Of a stretch of 26,034 bases of DNA, positions 15,688-23,499 are shown piece by piece. The notes under the pieces were generated by a model. It was not told where the DNA came from. It was given only the letters and a program-made list of their open reading frames with translations, and made no database searches. Every line of letters starts with the position of its first letter. The first letter of the stretch is position 1. Source of the DNA: Candidatus Subteraquimicrobium carltonvillense (GTDB taxonomy: Bacteria; Actinomycetota; Aquicultoria; Subteraquimicrobiales; Subteraquimicrobiaceae); NCBI GenBank assembly GCA_002339355.1, contig DDKQ01000015.1, positions 1-26,034 on the forward strand, given 5' to 3'. The translations under genes and the position numbers were made by a program.

Positions 15688-17085
15688 ATGCCAGTTAGGG
15701 GTAATTTGATTTCCATCGACGATGCTTTAAACGCTTCAAAAAGCGAGGTTAAAGAGTGGTTTAGGGAGTACATTAATCCCGATTTGTGTTTGACACTTGA
15801 ACTCGTTGGTTTCGACGAGGTTTATGACAAGGCTGAGGGGATCACCGTTTACATCGATGGAAAACCATATTTGGACTTTTTATGCGGGTATGGAGTTGCA
15901 GCCCTGGGACATAACCACCCCAAAATAATAAAGGAAATATATAAAGTCAAGGAGCAGCCAAATTTTTTTCAAGCCGCTCTTTCCCCTCTGACTGCGGCAT
16001 TGGCTCGAAATCTCGCCCTTATCACCCCCGGGAGTTTAAGGAAATCCTTCTTCTGTAATTCCGGAGCAGAGGCTGTGGAAGGAGCCTTGAAACTAGCCAG
16101 AGCGGCTACTCACCGTAAAAAGATAATTTACACCGAGAATTCCTTTCATGGGAAGACTATGGGAGCCCTATCTGCAACGGGCAGGGGAAAATACCAGGCA
16201 CCCTTTGAACCACTACTCCCGGATTTTGAGAGCATACCCTTTGGCGATTCCGAAGCTTTACGTGAGAAGCTCAGGGAAGGTGATGTAGCTGCCTTTATAG
16301 TCGAGCCCATCCAGGGTGAGGGAGGGGTTATCCTCCCTCCAGAGGGCTATTTGAAGGAGTTGGAGAAGTTGTGCCGGGAGTACGAAGCTTTACTTATTCT
16401 GGATGAGATTCAAACCGGTCTTGGTCGCACGGGAGCGATGTTTGCCTGCGAACATGAAGGTGTAGAACCGGATATTCTTTGTTTGGCAAAGGCCTTGAGC
16501 GGTGCAGCTATACCGATTGGTGTTTACATAACCACGGATGAAATATGGAAAAAGGCTTATGGCAGCATGGAAAGATGTTTGCTTCACACTTCCACCTTTG
16601 GCGGAAATGCCTGGGCTTGTGCCGCTGCCCTGGCCACTCTAGATTTACTCTGTCGCGATAAAGGGCGTCTGATCAAGGAAGCTGGAGATAAGGGCGAATA
16701 TTTCCTAAATAAGTTGGAGAGTTTAAAGAATCGAAATCCCATAGTGAAAGAGGTCAGGGGCAAAGGATTAATGATCGGGATGGAATTTGATCAGCCAAAG
16801 TTTCTTAAGGGAGCTTTAAGTGATCTCTTTAGGAAATACTCTGCATCCTTGGTCGCCAGTGAGCTTAAGGATGAATACTCCGTCATCACCGCCTATACTT
16901 TAAACAACCCTAATGTTATCAGGTTCCTACCACCCTTACTGGTCTCAACGGATCAAATAGATTATGTCGTGGAGTCTCTGGACAAGATATGTCATCGGGG
17001 ATTTTCGGGAGTAGTATTGGGAGCAGGGTGGAAAGCCGGAAAGCGTTTGATCAGAAAGGGTTTTACCCGCGAGTATATCGAGTGA
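15688..17085 (+). CDS. Class III PLP aminotransferase (ornithine/GABA/putrescine aminotransferase-like)
   Basis: A fold-type I omega-aminotransferase. Seen: YLDFLCGYGVAALGHNHP near residue 65, CNSGAEAVEGALKLAR near 123, NSFHGKTMGALSATG, VEPIQGEGG near 206, DEIQTGLGRTG near 239, the PLP lysine at about 268 in CLAKALSGAAIPIG, and HTSTFGGNAWACAAAL. The sequence resembles acetylornithine, 4-aminobutyrate and putrescine aminotransferases; the substrate cannot be set from motifs. AAGGA at 15676-15680 is too close to the ATG at 15682 and correctly spaced for the ATG at 15688, so the latter is chosen (465 residues). It overlaps pgsA by 4 bases, so an amine- or envelope-related role is possible but unproven. 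Confidence 0.85.
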   Translation: MPVRGNLISIDDALNASKSEVKEWFREYINPDLCLTLELVGFDEVYDKAEGITVYIDGKPYLDFLCGYGVAALGHNHPKIIKEIYKVKEQPNFFQAALSPLTAALARNLALITPGSLRKSFFCNSGAEAVEGALKLARAATHRKKIIYTENSFHGKTMGALSATGRGKYQAPFEPLLPDFESIPFGDSEALREKLREGDVAAFIVEPIQGEGGVILPPEGYLKELEKLCREYEALLILDEIQTGLGRTGAMFACEHEGVEPDILCLAKALSGAAIPIGVYITTDEIWKKAYGSMERCLLHTSTFGGNAWACAAALATLDLLCRDKGRLIKEAGDKGEYFLNKLESLKNRNPIVKEVRGKGLMIGMEFDQPKFLKGALSDLFRKYSASLVASELKDEYSVITAYTLNNPNVIRFLPPLLVSTDQIDYVVESLDKICHRGFSGVVLGAGWKAGKRLIRKGFTREYIE

Positions 17086-17639
17086 TACGGTTTCAAAAGC
17101 GTTACGTGGCCAATGTAATAACAATTTTTCGTATATTTTTAATTCTTCCCCTCTTATATTTCATCTTCTCTTTGAAGTATAATATTTTTGCGATCATAAT
17201 TCTTACTTTGGCGGCCTTATCCGATTGGTTGGATGGTTTCATTGCTCATTCCATGAGCGAGGTTACTGATTTCGGGCGCATGATCGATCCTCTTGCGGAT
17301 AGATTATTCATTCTAAGTGTGATAATCGCCCTTTATATAAGAGATGCCTTACCACCTTTTTGGGCGTTGATGATTTTCGTATGCAGAGATTCACTTATGA
17401 TCGTTGGCTACCGCATGCTCAAGACTCGACGTAAAAGAGTGGATATCACTTATCTGGGGAAAACGGCAACGGCTATTCTCATGGTTTCATTTATCCTGCT
17501 ACTGCTCAAATTCGAATTGGGAATTTGGCTATTTTATTTAGGATTGATTTTATACTTAATTTCAGGTTTTGACTATCTCCAAAAGGGTTTAAGGATGCTC
17601 AGCCAAGGAGGGTACGAGGTAGAGAATGGATCCTTGTAA
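17082..17639 (+). CDS. pgsA: CDP-alcohol phosphatidyltransferase (PgsA-like)
   Basis: A membrane enzyme family that swaps CMP of CDP-diacylglycerol for an alcohol such as glycerol 3-phosphate. Four to five hydrophobic segments are visible. The signature is SDWLDGFIAH...G...D...D, with aspartates at residues 48, 51, 69 and 73 all present. The residue after Ala55, normally Arg in the DGxxAR motif, is His56 (codon CAT, 17247-17249). The frame is open back to 16989 inside the aminotransferase; GTG at 17082, overlapping its stop as GTGA, gives a family-like 185 residues. In actinobacteria a pgsA paralogue often precedes DUF881/sbp genes, as here with two genes between. The acceptor alcohol is not certain. 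Confidence 0.8.
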   Translation: MIRFQKRYVANVITIFRIFLILPLLYFIFSLKYNIFAIIILTLAALSDWLDGFIAHSMSEVTDFGRMIDPLADRLFILSVIIALYIRDALPPFWALMIFVCRDSLMIVGYRMLKTRRKRVDITYLGKTATAILMVSFILLLLKFELGIWLFYLGLILYLISGFDYLQKGLRMLSQGGYEVENGSL

Positions 17640-17670
17640 AGGTAATTTACGATGAAAGAAGGTGAGTTTG

Positions 17671-20169
17671 ATGAAGGCAGTGGTAATGGCGGGTGGAGAG
17701 GGAACGAGACTCCGTCCTTTGACGAGCAACCAGCCTAAGCCCTTGGTTCCTCTCATGAATAAACCGGTGATGGAACACGTGATAGAGTTGCTTAAGGAGC
17801 ATAAGATCATGGATATCGTGGTCACATTGCACTTCCTTCCTCAATTAATTAAGAATTACTTTGGTGAGGGCACCGATATGGGAGTAAATTTAAGCTACTC
17901 TATAGAGGAGAGTCCTCTGGGTACCGCGGGAAGTGTAAAGAATGCCGAGGAGCACTTGAACGAGACTTTCATCGTTGTCAGCGGTGATGTCCTCACCGAT
18001 TTCAATCTCACGGAAATTATAGACTTTCATTGCAGCAGAAAAGCCATAGCCACCATCGCCCTGAAGAGTGTCGAGAATCCTCTGGAATTTGGCGTAGTCA
18101 TCACCGATGAGGATGGGCGCATCCAACGCTTTCTGGAAAAACCCACTTGGGGTCAGGTATTTAGCGACACCATTAATACTGGTATTTATGTGATCGAGCC
18201 CAAAATCTTCGAATATATTCCCGAAAATACCATATTTGATTTCAGTCAACATCTTTTCCCTTTGCTTCTCAAAAACGGAAAACCACTCTATGGGTGCACC
18301 GTTGAGGGATATTGGTGCGATATTGGCAATACCCAGCAGTATTTGCAAGCCCATCGGGATATTTTGGAAGGAAAGGCGAATATTAAACCAACCGGGATTA
18401 GAATGGAAGGGGATATATGGGTTGGCGAGGGAGCATTCATTCATCCAGCTGTGGATATACGGGGACCTGTGGTAATAGGTCAACATGCTAAGATAGAAGC
18501 GGGTGCTGAGATTAGGGAATATTCGGTTATCGGGAACAATGTGCTAGTTCGAAATAATGCCCACATCCATCGATCGATAATTTGGGAGAATTCATACATT
18601 GGACCTCAAGCTCACCTTCATGGTTGTGTAATTGGGAAGAGTTGTGATATTAAGAAGGGAGCCCGACTCGACCTTGGAGTGATAATTGGAGATGAATGTG
18701 GGATCGGGGAAGATGCTGTCATAAATCATGATGTTAAGATTTATCCCTTTAAAACCGTAGACGCCGGAGCCACCATTAATACCAGTATCATCTGGGAGAC
18801 AAGAGGGATGCGAACCCTCTTTGGTAAGCATGGTGTCTCGGGTTTGATCAATATAGATATCACCCCGGATCTGGCAATGCATTTGGCAATGGCTTTTGGA
18901 ACTTTCCTCAAGAAGGACACGCACGTGATGGTGAGCAGAGACGCCAACCGAGCCTCACGAATGATTAAAAGAGCCATCGTAGCTGCCCTCAATGCTACGG
19001 GTATTCACTGTCGAGATTTAAGAGTTGCTCCAACCCCAATTAATCGATTCAATGTCCGGACCAGCCGGTGTGTGGGTGGAGTTCATATTAGGGTTTCTCC
19101 CTTTGATCCTCAATCCATTGAAATTAAATTGTTTGACGCGCAGGGAATGGACATTGATGAGATTGCCCAGCGGGGGATAGAAAAGTATTTCTATAGGGAG
19201 GACTTCAGGCGAGCCTTTTACAACGAGATTGGCGAAATCATTTTCCCCGCTCGTACGAGCGAGTATTATATAGACGGTCTGCTCAAAGTGATTGATAAAA
19301 AATTGATTAGAGATGCGAAATTCAAGGTCGTTGTGGATTATGCTTGGGGGAGCTCTTCTTTGACTATGCCTGCACTTGTAGGCAAGCTCGGTTGCGATAT
19401 CATTGCCTTAAACGCCTATACCGACGAGAGCAAAACCACCATTTCCGGCGAAGAATTTCAGCAGCATCTGAAGAATTTATGTCGAACGGTTCGAGTATTT
19501 AAGGCGGATTTTGGCATCCTCATCGACAGCGCTTGCGAAAAGGTATTTGTAGTGGATGACAGGGGAAGACCCATTTCCAATGATGATCTCCTTCATTTCT
19601 TTGTGAGTCTCATTTGCCAATTTGGGAGGAAGAGGGGGAAAATTGCGGTTCCCCTCACCGTCTCCCGCGTGGTCGAGGATATCGCCGCCGAATATGGACG
19701 GAAGGTCATCAGAACGAAGGTAAGCCCCAGGGCTTTGATGGAAGCTGCTTTGAGGAAAGACGTAGTCTTCGCAGGTGCTCAAGGCGGAGGTTTAATCTTT
19801 CCTCAATTCCTACCGTCCTATGATGCCATCATGACCTTTTGCAAACTTCTAGAATTCCTTGCGAAGGCCGACAAACCGATATCGGAATTAGTTGCCGATC
19901 TTCCCGAGTGCCATTTGGCTCACCAGAACACTTTCTGCTCGTGGGAGCTAAAGGGACTGGTTATGCGACGATTGATGGAGCGAGCTAAGGATAAACAAGT
20001 ACAGCTTTTAGACGGAGTAAAGATTTTTGATACAGATCGCTGGGCTTTAATTCTTCCGGATCCAGAGGAGCCGGTATTTAGAATCTACGCCGAAGCCGAT
20101 TCCGATAAGAGAGCTAAAGCCGAGGTTGAGAATTATATCAAATTCATTTCCAGCATCGTCTCCTCCTAG
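17671..20169 (+). CDS. Sugar-1-phosphate nucleotidyltransferase fused to a degenerate phosphomannomutase domain
   Basis: 832 residues in three parts. Residues 1 to about 235 form a nucleotidyltransferase: MAGGEGTRLRPLT with the catalytic loop, then KPLVPLMNKPV, VSGDVLTDF and EKPTWGQVFSDTINTGIYV. About 245-370 is a left-handed beta-helix of hexapeptide repeats. About 380-830 is a phosphohexomutase-like region whose key motifs are altered: SPFDP (from about 476) in place of SHNP, DSACEK (about 619) in place of DGDxDR, GAQGGG in place of GEESGG, and LPDPEEP in place of RPSGTEP. This half is probably inactive or regulatory. GDP-mannose or NDP-glucose synthesis is likely. AAGGTGA before ATG 17671 is preferred over GTG 17662. 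An intact mutase follows. Confidence 0.85.
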   Translation: MKAVVMAGGEGTRLRPLTSNQPKPLVPLMNKPVMEHVIELLKEHKIMDIVVTLHFLPQLIKNYFGEGTDMGVNLSYSIEESPLGTAGSVKNAEEHLNETFIVVSGDVLTDFNLTEIIDFHCSRKAIATIALKSVENPLEFGVVITDEDGRIQRFLEKPTWGQVFSDTINTGIYVIEPKIFEYIPENTIFDFSQHLFPLLLKNGKPLYGCTVEGYWCDIGNTQQYLQAHRDILEGKANIKPTGIRMEGDIWVGEGAFIHPAVDIRGPVVIGQHAKIEAGAEIREYSVIGNNVLVRNNAHIHRSIIWENSYIGPQAHLHGCVIGKSCDIKKGARLDLGVIIGDECGIGEDAVINHDVKIYPFKTVDAGATINTSIIWETRGMRTLFGKHGVSGLINIDITPDLAMHLAMAFGTFLKKDTHVMVSRDANRASRMIKRAIVAALNATGIHCRDLRVAPTPINRFNVRTSRCVGGVHIRVSPFDPQSIEIKLFDAQGMDIDEIAQRGIEKYFYREDFRRAFYNEIGEIIFPARTSEYYIDGLLKVIDKKLIRDAKFKVVVDYAWGSSSLTMPALVGKLGCDIIALNAYTDESKTTISGEEFQQHLKNLCRTVRVFKADFGILIDSACEKVFVVDDRGRPISNDDLLHFFVSLICQFGRKRGKIAVPLTVSRVVEDIAAEYGRKVIRTKVSPRALMEAALRKDVVFAGAQGGGLIFPQFLPSYDAIMTFCKLLEFLAKADKPISELVADLPECHLAHQNTFCSWELKGLVMRRLMERAKDKQVQLLDGVKIFDTDRWALILPDPEEPVFRIYAEADSDKRAKAEVENYIKFISSIVSS

Positions 20170-20175
20170 TCAAAA

Positions 20176-20204
20176 TTCAGGTTTGGAGGTAAATTTCAGG
20201 TTTG
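20176..20204. repeat. 10-bp direct repeat around the start of the phosphohexomutase gene
   Basis: TTCAGGTTTG occurs at 20176-20185 and 20195-20204; the second copy ends in the TTG start codon. The first copy overlaps the GGAGG ribosome site, which sits rather far (13 bases) from the start. It may reflect a small duplication in the translation start region. Confidence 0.4.
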
Positions 20205-21614
20205 AAAGGGATCAAGTTTGGAACCGACGGTTGGCGAGCGGTTATGTGTGATGCCTTTACCTTGGAAAATGTGAGGGTGGTAGCGCAAGCCATCGCCGAT
20301 TTTGTCTTGCGGGAGGGTGAACCCGAAAGGGGATTAGTTATAGGTCACGATACCAGGTTCTTTGCCGAGGAGTTTGCTTCTGCGTGTGCCTCAGTCTTGT
20401 TAGGAAATGAAATACCCGTTTATTTGGCTCGCAGAGCAATGCCCACTCCCATCACCGCGTATTGCATCAAGCTGTGTGATGCTGCGGGAGCGATCATGCT
20501 CACGGCCAGCCACAATCCTCCAGAATACAATGGGATAAAATTCATTCCTGAATATGCTGGCCCCGCAACCCCCGAGATCACCTCACAGATCGAGCGAAAC
20601 ATCGAGCGGATTAAAGAATCGGGGAAAATTTTGCAGGCATCATTGGAGTCCACACTCGTTCACTATATAGATCCTTTCCCTAAGTATATTGATCGTTTAA
20701 AGAATTTGGTCGATTTTGAAATTCTCAAGCGAGGAAAGCTTAAGGTAGTTTTGGATCCCATGTATGGAGCCGGTCAGGGGATAATGGCTCAAGTTTTTAA
20801 GGAGGCCGGTTGCAGCGTTCACGCTATTCACGACTACCGAGATGTACTCTTTGGTGGTACTCTACCCGATCCAACCTCAGAGAATTTAAGGGAATTATCA
20901 TCCCTGGTGAGGCGCAAAGAAGCAGACCTTGGGTTGGCTCTAGATGGGGATGGCGATAGGTTTGGAGTCATTGACTCAAACGGCGTTTACCTTTCTCCCA
21001 ATCGGGTGTTGCCCCTTGTGGGATTGCATTTGCTCAAAGAAAAGGGCTTGAAGGGAATAGTGGTTCGATCCATAGCGACCACGCATATGCTCGATGTCAT
21101 TGCTCGAAGATTTGGTGTGCAAGTCGTTGAGACGCCGGTCGGATTCAAGTACATCGGTCAAATTATGCGGGAAAAGTCGGTGGTGCTTGGTGGGGAAGAG
21201 AGCGGAGGATTAAGTATAATGGGGCATATTCCCGAGAAGGATGGAATCCTTGCCGATCTCCTGGTAGCGGAAATTGTAGCCCATCAAGAAAGGCCCTTAT
21301 CCGAGCTGCTTGAAGGACTTTATGCAGAATATGGAGACTTTTTCAGCGAACGTCTGGATGTTGAATATCCCCGAGATAAGAAAGTAGCTTTACTTGAAAT
21401 ACTGAAGTCTAACCCACCTCTCTCCATAGGAGGTTTAAAACTGCAGGATGTTCTGGCAAGAGATGGAGTGAAGTATTTATTCGAGGGAGGAGATTGGATA
21501 TTAATTCGTCCCTCTGGAACAGAACCTCTAGTTCGAGTTTATATTGAAACTCATACCAAGGAAAAATTCCACGAATTGAAAAAATATGCTCAGCGATTAC
21601 TCGACCACTTTTAA
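20202..21614 (+). CDS. Phosphomannomutase/phosphoglucomutase (alpha-D-phosphohexomutase)
   Basis: Interconverts hexose 6-phosphate and hexose 1-phosphate through a phosphoserine. All motifs are intact: KFGTDGWRA at the N terminus, TASHNPPEYNGIK with the active serine near residue 103, the metal loop DGDGDR at 248-253, the sugar-specificity loop GEESGGLS, and the phosphate loop RPSGTEPLVRVY near the C terminus. 470 residues is normal. The motifs do not separate mannose, glucose or glucosamine use with confidence. The neighbouring nucleotidyltransferase fusion with a decayed mutase half suggests this protein supplies its sugar 1-phosphate. The start is TTG 20202, the first workable one before the conserved GIKFGTDGW. 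Confidence 0.9.
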   Translation: MKGIKFGTDGWRAVMCDAFTLENVRVVAQAIADFVLREGEPERGLVIGHDTRFFAEEFASACASVLLGNEIPVYLARRAMPTPITAYCIKLCDAAGAIMLTASHNPPEYNGIKFIPEYAGPATPEITSQIERNIERIKESGKILQASLESTLVHYIDPFPKYIDRLKNLVDFEILKRGKLKVVLDPMYGAGQGIMAQVFKEAGCSVHAIHDYRDVLFGGTLPDPTSENLRELSSLVRRKEADLGLALDGDGDRFGVIDSNGVYLSPNRVLPLVGLHLLKEKGLKGIVVRSIATTHMLDVIARRFGVQVVETPVGFKYIGQIMREKSVVLGGEESGGLSIMGHIPEKDGILADLLVAEIVAHQERPLSELLEGLYAEYGDFFSERLDVEYPRDKKVALLEILKSNPPLSIGGLKLQDVLARDGVKYLFEGGDWILIRPSGTEPLVRVYIETHTKEKFHELKKYAQRLLDHF

Positions 21615-21690
21615 AATGCATTCCAGCTAGAGTGATTCGATGTATTTTCTCAGTAGTTATTGAATTATGCTCGTCGGAGGTCGATTGTAG

Positions 21691-22419
21691 TTGAATGAAG
21701 CGAGGCGGTTTCTTTCTCCCATCTTAGTCTGTTTAATTTTGGGCTTCTTACTATCAACTGCTTTCTATGCTCAGCAAAGAACCCGTGAACGAGTGGGTCA
21801 ACGGAAGGCCGAGCTCACTGAGATTATAAAGTCGTTGGAAAAAGAAAGGGAAAATCTAAAGAAGGAGACAAGAAAGCTAAGAGAGCGACTCCGAGCCTAT
21901 GAGAAGGAAGCAGCGGCTCATGAGGGAATATTGGGTTCTTTCACAAAGGAATTGGAGGAATTGAAATTTGCCGCTGGCTTAACCGCTGTTAAGGGAACGG
22001 GTGTGGAGGTGAGCCTGAGCGATGCTTTACAGGTTCCTCCGGGTGAAGACCCTAACAATTACATCATACACGACTATGACCTACGCGTAGTGGTAAATGC
22101 CCTTTGGGATGGTGGAGCTGAGGCTATCGCCATAAATAATCAGCGATTGGTTTCCACAAGTGCCATTCGCTGCGCGGGAAATATCATTTTAGTTAATTCC
22201 ATGAGGCTTGCCACACCCTATAAGATAAGAGCCATTGGGAATTCTGAGCGACTTTACCGAGCTTTACAGGAGAACAAAGATGCATCGAAGCTTTTATGGA
22301 ATTATGCGAAATCCTTTAGTCTAATTGCTAAGATTAAAACCCTATCACATATCAAAATCCCAGCTTATAGCGGGAGTTTACGTGTAGAGCACGCTCGGGC
22401 CATAAAGGGAGAGGATTAA
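21691..22419 (+). CDS. DUF881 family membrane-anchored protein (first copy)
   Basis: A 242-residue protein with an N-terminal membrane span (about 8-27, SPILVCLILGFLLSTAFYA). A highly charged coiled coil follows (about 35-80). The DUF881 domain (about 85-200) includes GTGVEVSLSDA, RVVVNALWDGGAEAIAINNQRL, STSAIRCAGNIILVN and YKIRAIGN. The family is common in Actinobacteria and some Firmicutes, where it flanks the small basic protein gene; its biochemical role is not established. The anchor plus coiled coil fits an extracytoplasmic or division-associated scaffold. The start is TTG 21691, 10 bases after GGAGG. It lies 1 base before sbp. Confidence 0.9.
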   Translation: MNEARRFLSPILVCLILGFLLSTAFYAQQRTRERVGQRKAELTEIIKSLEKERENLKKETRKLRERLRAYEKEAAAHEGILGSFTKELEELKFAAGLTAVKGTGVEVSLSDALQVPPGEDPNNYIIHDYDLRVVVNALWDGGAEAIAINNQRLVSTSAIRCAGNIILVNSMRLATPYKIRAIGNSERLYRALQENKDASKLLWNYAKSFSLIAKIKTLSHIKIPAYSGSLRVEHARAIKGED

Positions 22420-22420
22420 A

Positions 22421-22774
22421 TTGGGAAGGCTCTATCTCTTACCCATCTTGGGTCTGCTCATAGGTGTCATATTGGGTTTGGTACTGAGGGTGGATATTCC
22501 ATCGGTTTACGTTCCATACTTGGGTATAGCACTTCTGGCGGCTCTAGATAGTGCCTTTGGAGGTTTAAGAGCAAGTCTTGAGGGGAAATTCAATGACAAA
22601 CTCTTCATCTCGGGTTTTTTTGGCAATACATTAATGGCCGCATTCATCGTTTACATAGGCGATCGGTTGGGAATTCCGTTATATTTGGCCGCCGTGGTCG
22701 CTTTCGGGGTCAGGCTTTTCCAGAATCTCGCCCTCATCAGGCGTTTAATCTTCCAAAGTAGGGGTTGGGGGTAA
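22421..22774 (+). CDS. sbp: Small basic membrane protein (DUF1290, Sbp)
   Basis: 117 residues with three to four hydrophobic segments. The family core is well matched: IPSVYVPYLGIALLAALDSAFGG, then GKFNDKLFISGFFGNTLMAA and LGIPLYLAAVVAFGVRLFQNLA. It is found between two DUF881 genes, next to cell-division or peptidoglycan genes in Gram-positive bacteria; the molecular role is unknown. GGAGAGG precedes the TTG start at 22421, which follows the first DUF881 stop by one base. Its own stop overlaps the next start (TAATG). Confidence 0.93.
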   Translation: MGRLYLLPILGLLIGVILGLVLRVDIPSVYVPYLGIALLAALDSAFGGLRASLEGKFNDKLFISGFFGNTLMAAFIVYIGDRLGIPLYLAAVVAFGVRLFQNLALIRRLIFQSRGWG

Positions 22775-23490
22775 TGAGGACGAACATCTTTCACCTCCGG
22801 CGCATTCAGAGTAAGAGGATGGAGATTACCATCGCCATAATCTGTGCCATCATCGGCTTTCTTTTGGTTACTCAATTCAGGGTGCAAGGAGCCCTAAGCC
22901 GAAAATTAATGGAACTTTCAGAACAAGATTTGGGACAGATCATAAGGGAACTAAATGTGGAGATTGATGCATTGCACAGGGAAGTTACCGGTATGCGAAT
23001 TCAATCCTATAAATATCGGCGTGAGGCTGCTGATAAGCAGGCAATTCTTGATGAAGCTGCGAGGAATTTGGAGGATTTAAGGATTGTTGCTGGATTCACA
23101 AGGGTGCAAGGAAATGGCATCCAGATTCTCATCGCTGATAAGGAAGGAATTCTCAACGAGCATGACATTCTGGAGATTATACAGGAGCTGAGGGCCGCAG
23201 GTGCCGAGGGGATATCCATCAATGATCAGCGCGTTGTAGCAAGATCCGCTCTAGAAAAGAGAGAGGGATATATAAAAATGAATGGTAAAAGGATTCAATC
23301 ACCTTATGCCATAAAAGCCATTGGGAATCCAGAGATTCTTTATCAGGCTGTGACTTTACCCGGGGGGATAAAGGATGCTCTCGATTCCTTGGAGGGCATT
23401 TCTTTTAGGATTACTAGGGAGAGTAAAGTTATATTACCCGGTTTAAGACCTCCTAAATACCGTTATATCGCTCCTATCAAGGGGGAATAG
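22774..23490 (+). CDS. DUF881 family membrane-anchored protein (second copy)
   Basis: 238 residues. A membrane span lies at about 20-38 (ITIAIICAIIGFLLVTQF), a coiled coil at about 45-100 and the DUF881 domain at about 100-205, with GNGIQILIADKEG, ELRAAGAEGISINDQRV and PYAIKAIGN. It aligns with the first copy throughout the domain but has a longer cytosolic N terminus and a different membrane-proximal region. The frame extends to TTG 22765; ATG 22774, overlapping the sbp stop and behind GGGGTTGGGGG, is preferred. The two copies may form a heteromer with Sbp (inference). Confidence 0.9.
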   Translation: MRTNIFHLRRIQSKRMEITIAIICAIIGFLLVTQFRVQGALSRKLMELSEQDLGQIIRELNVEIDALHREVTGMRIQSYKYRREAADKQAILDEAARNLEDLRIVAGFTRVQGNGIQILIADKEGILNEHDILEIIQELRAAGAEGISINDQRVVARSALEKREGYIKMNGKRIQSPYAIKAIGNPEILYQAVTLPGGIKDALDSLEGISFRITRESKVILPGLRPPKYRYIAPIKGE

Positions 23491-23499
23491 GGGAGAGGG

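Noticed and set aside
17890..18486. 198-codon minus-strand ORF
   Set aside because: It is antisense to the conserved nucleotidyltransferase domain. No family resemblance and no ribosome site.
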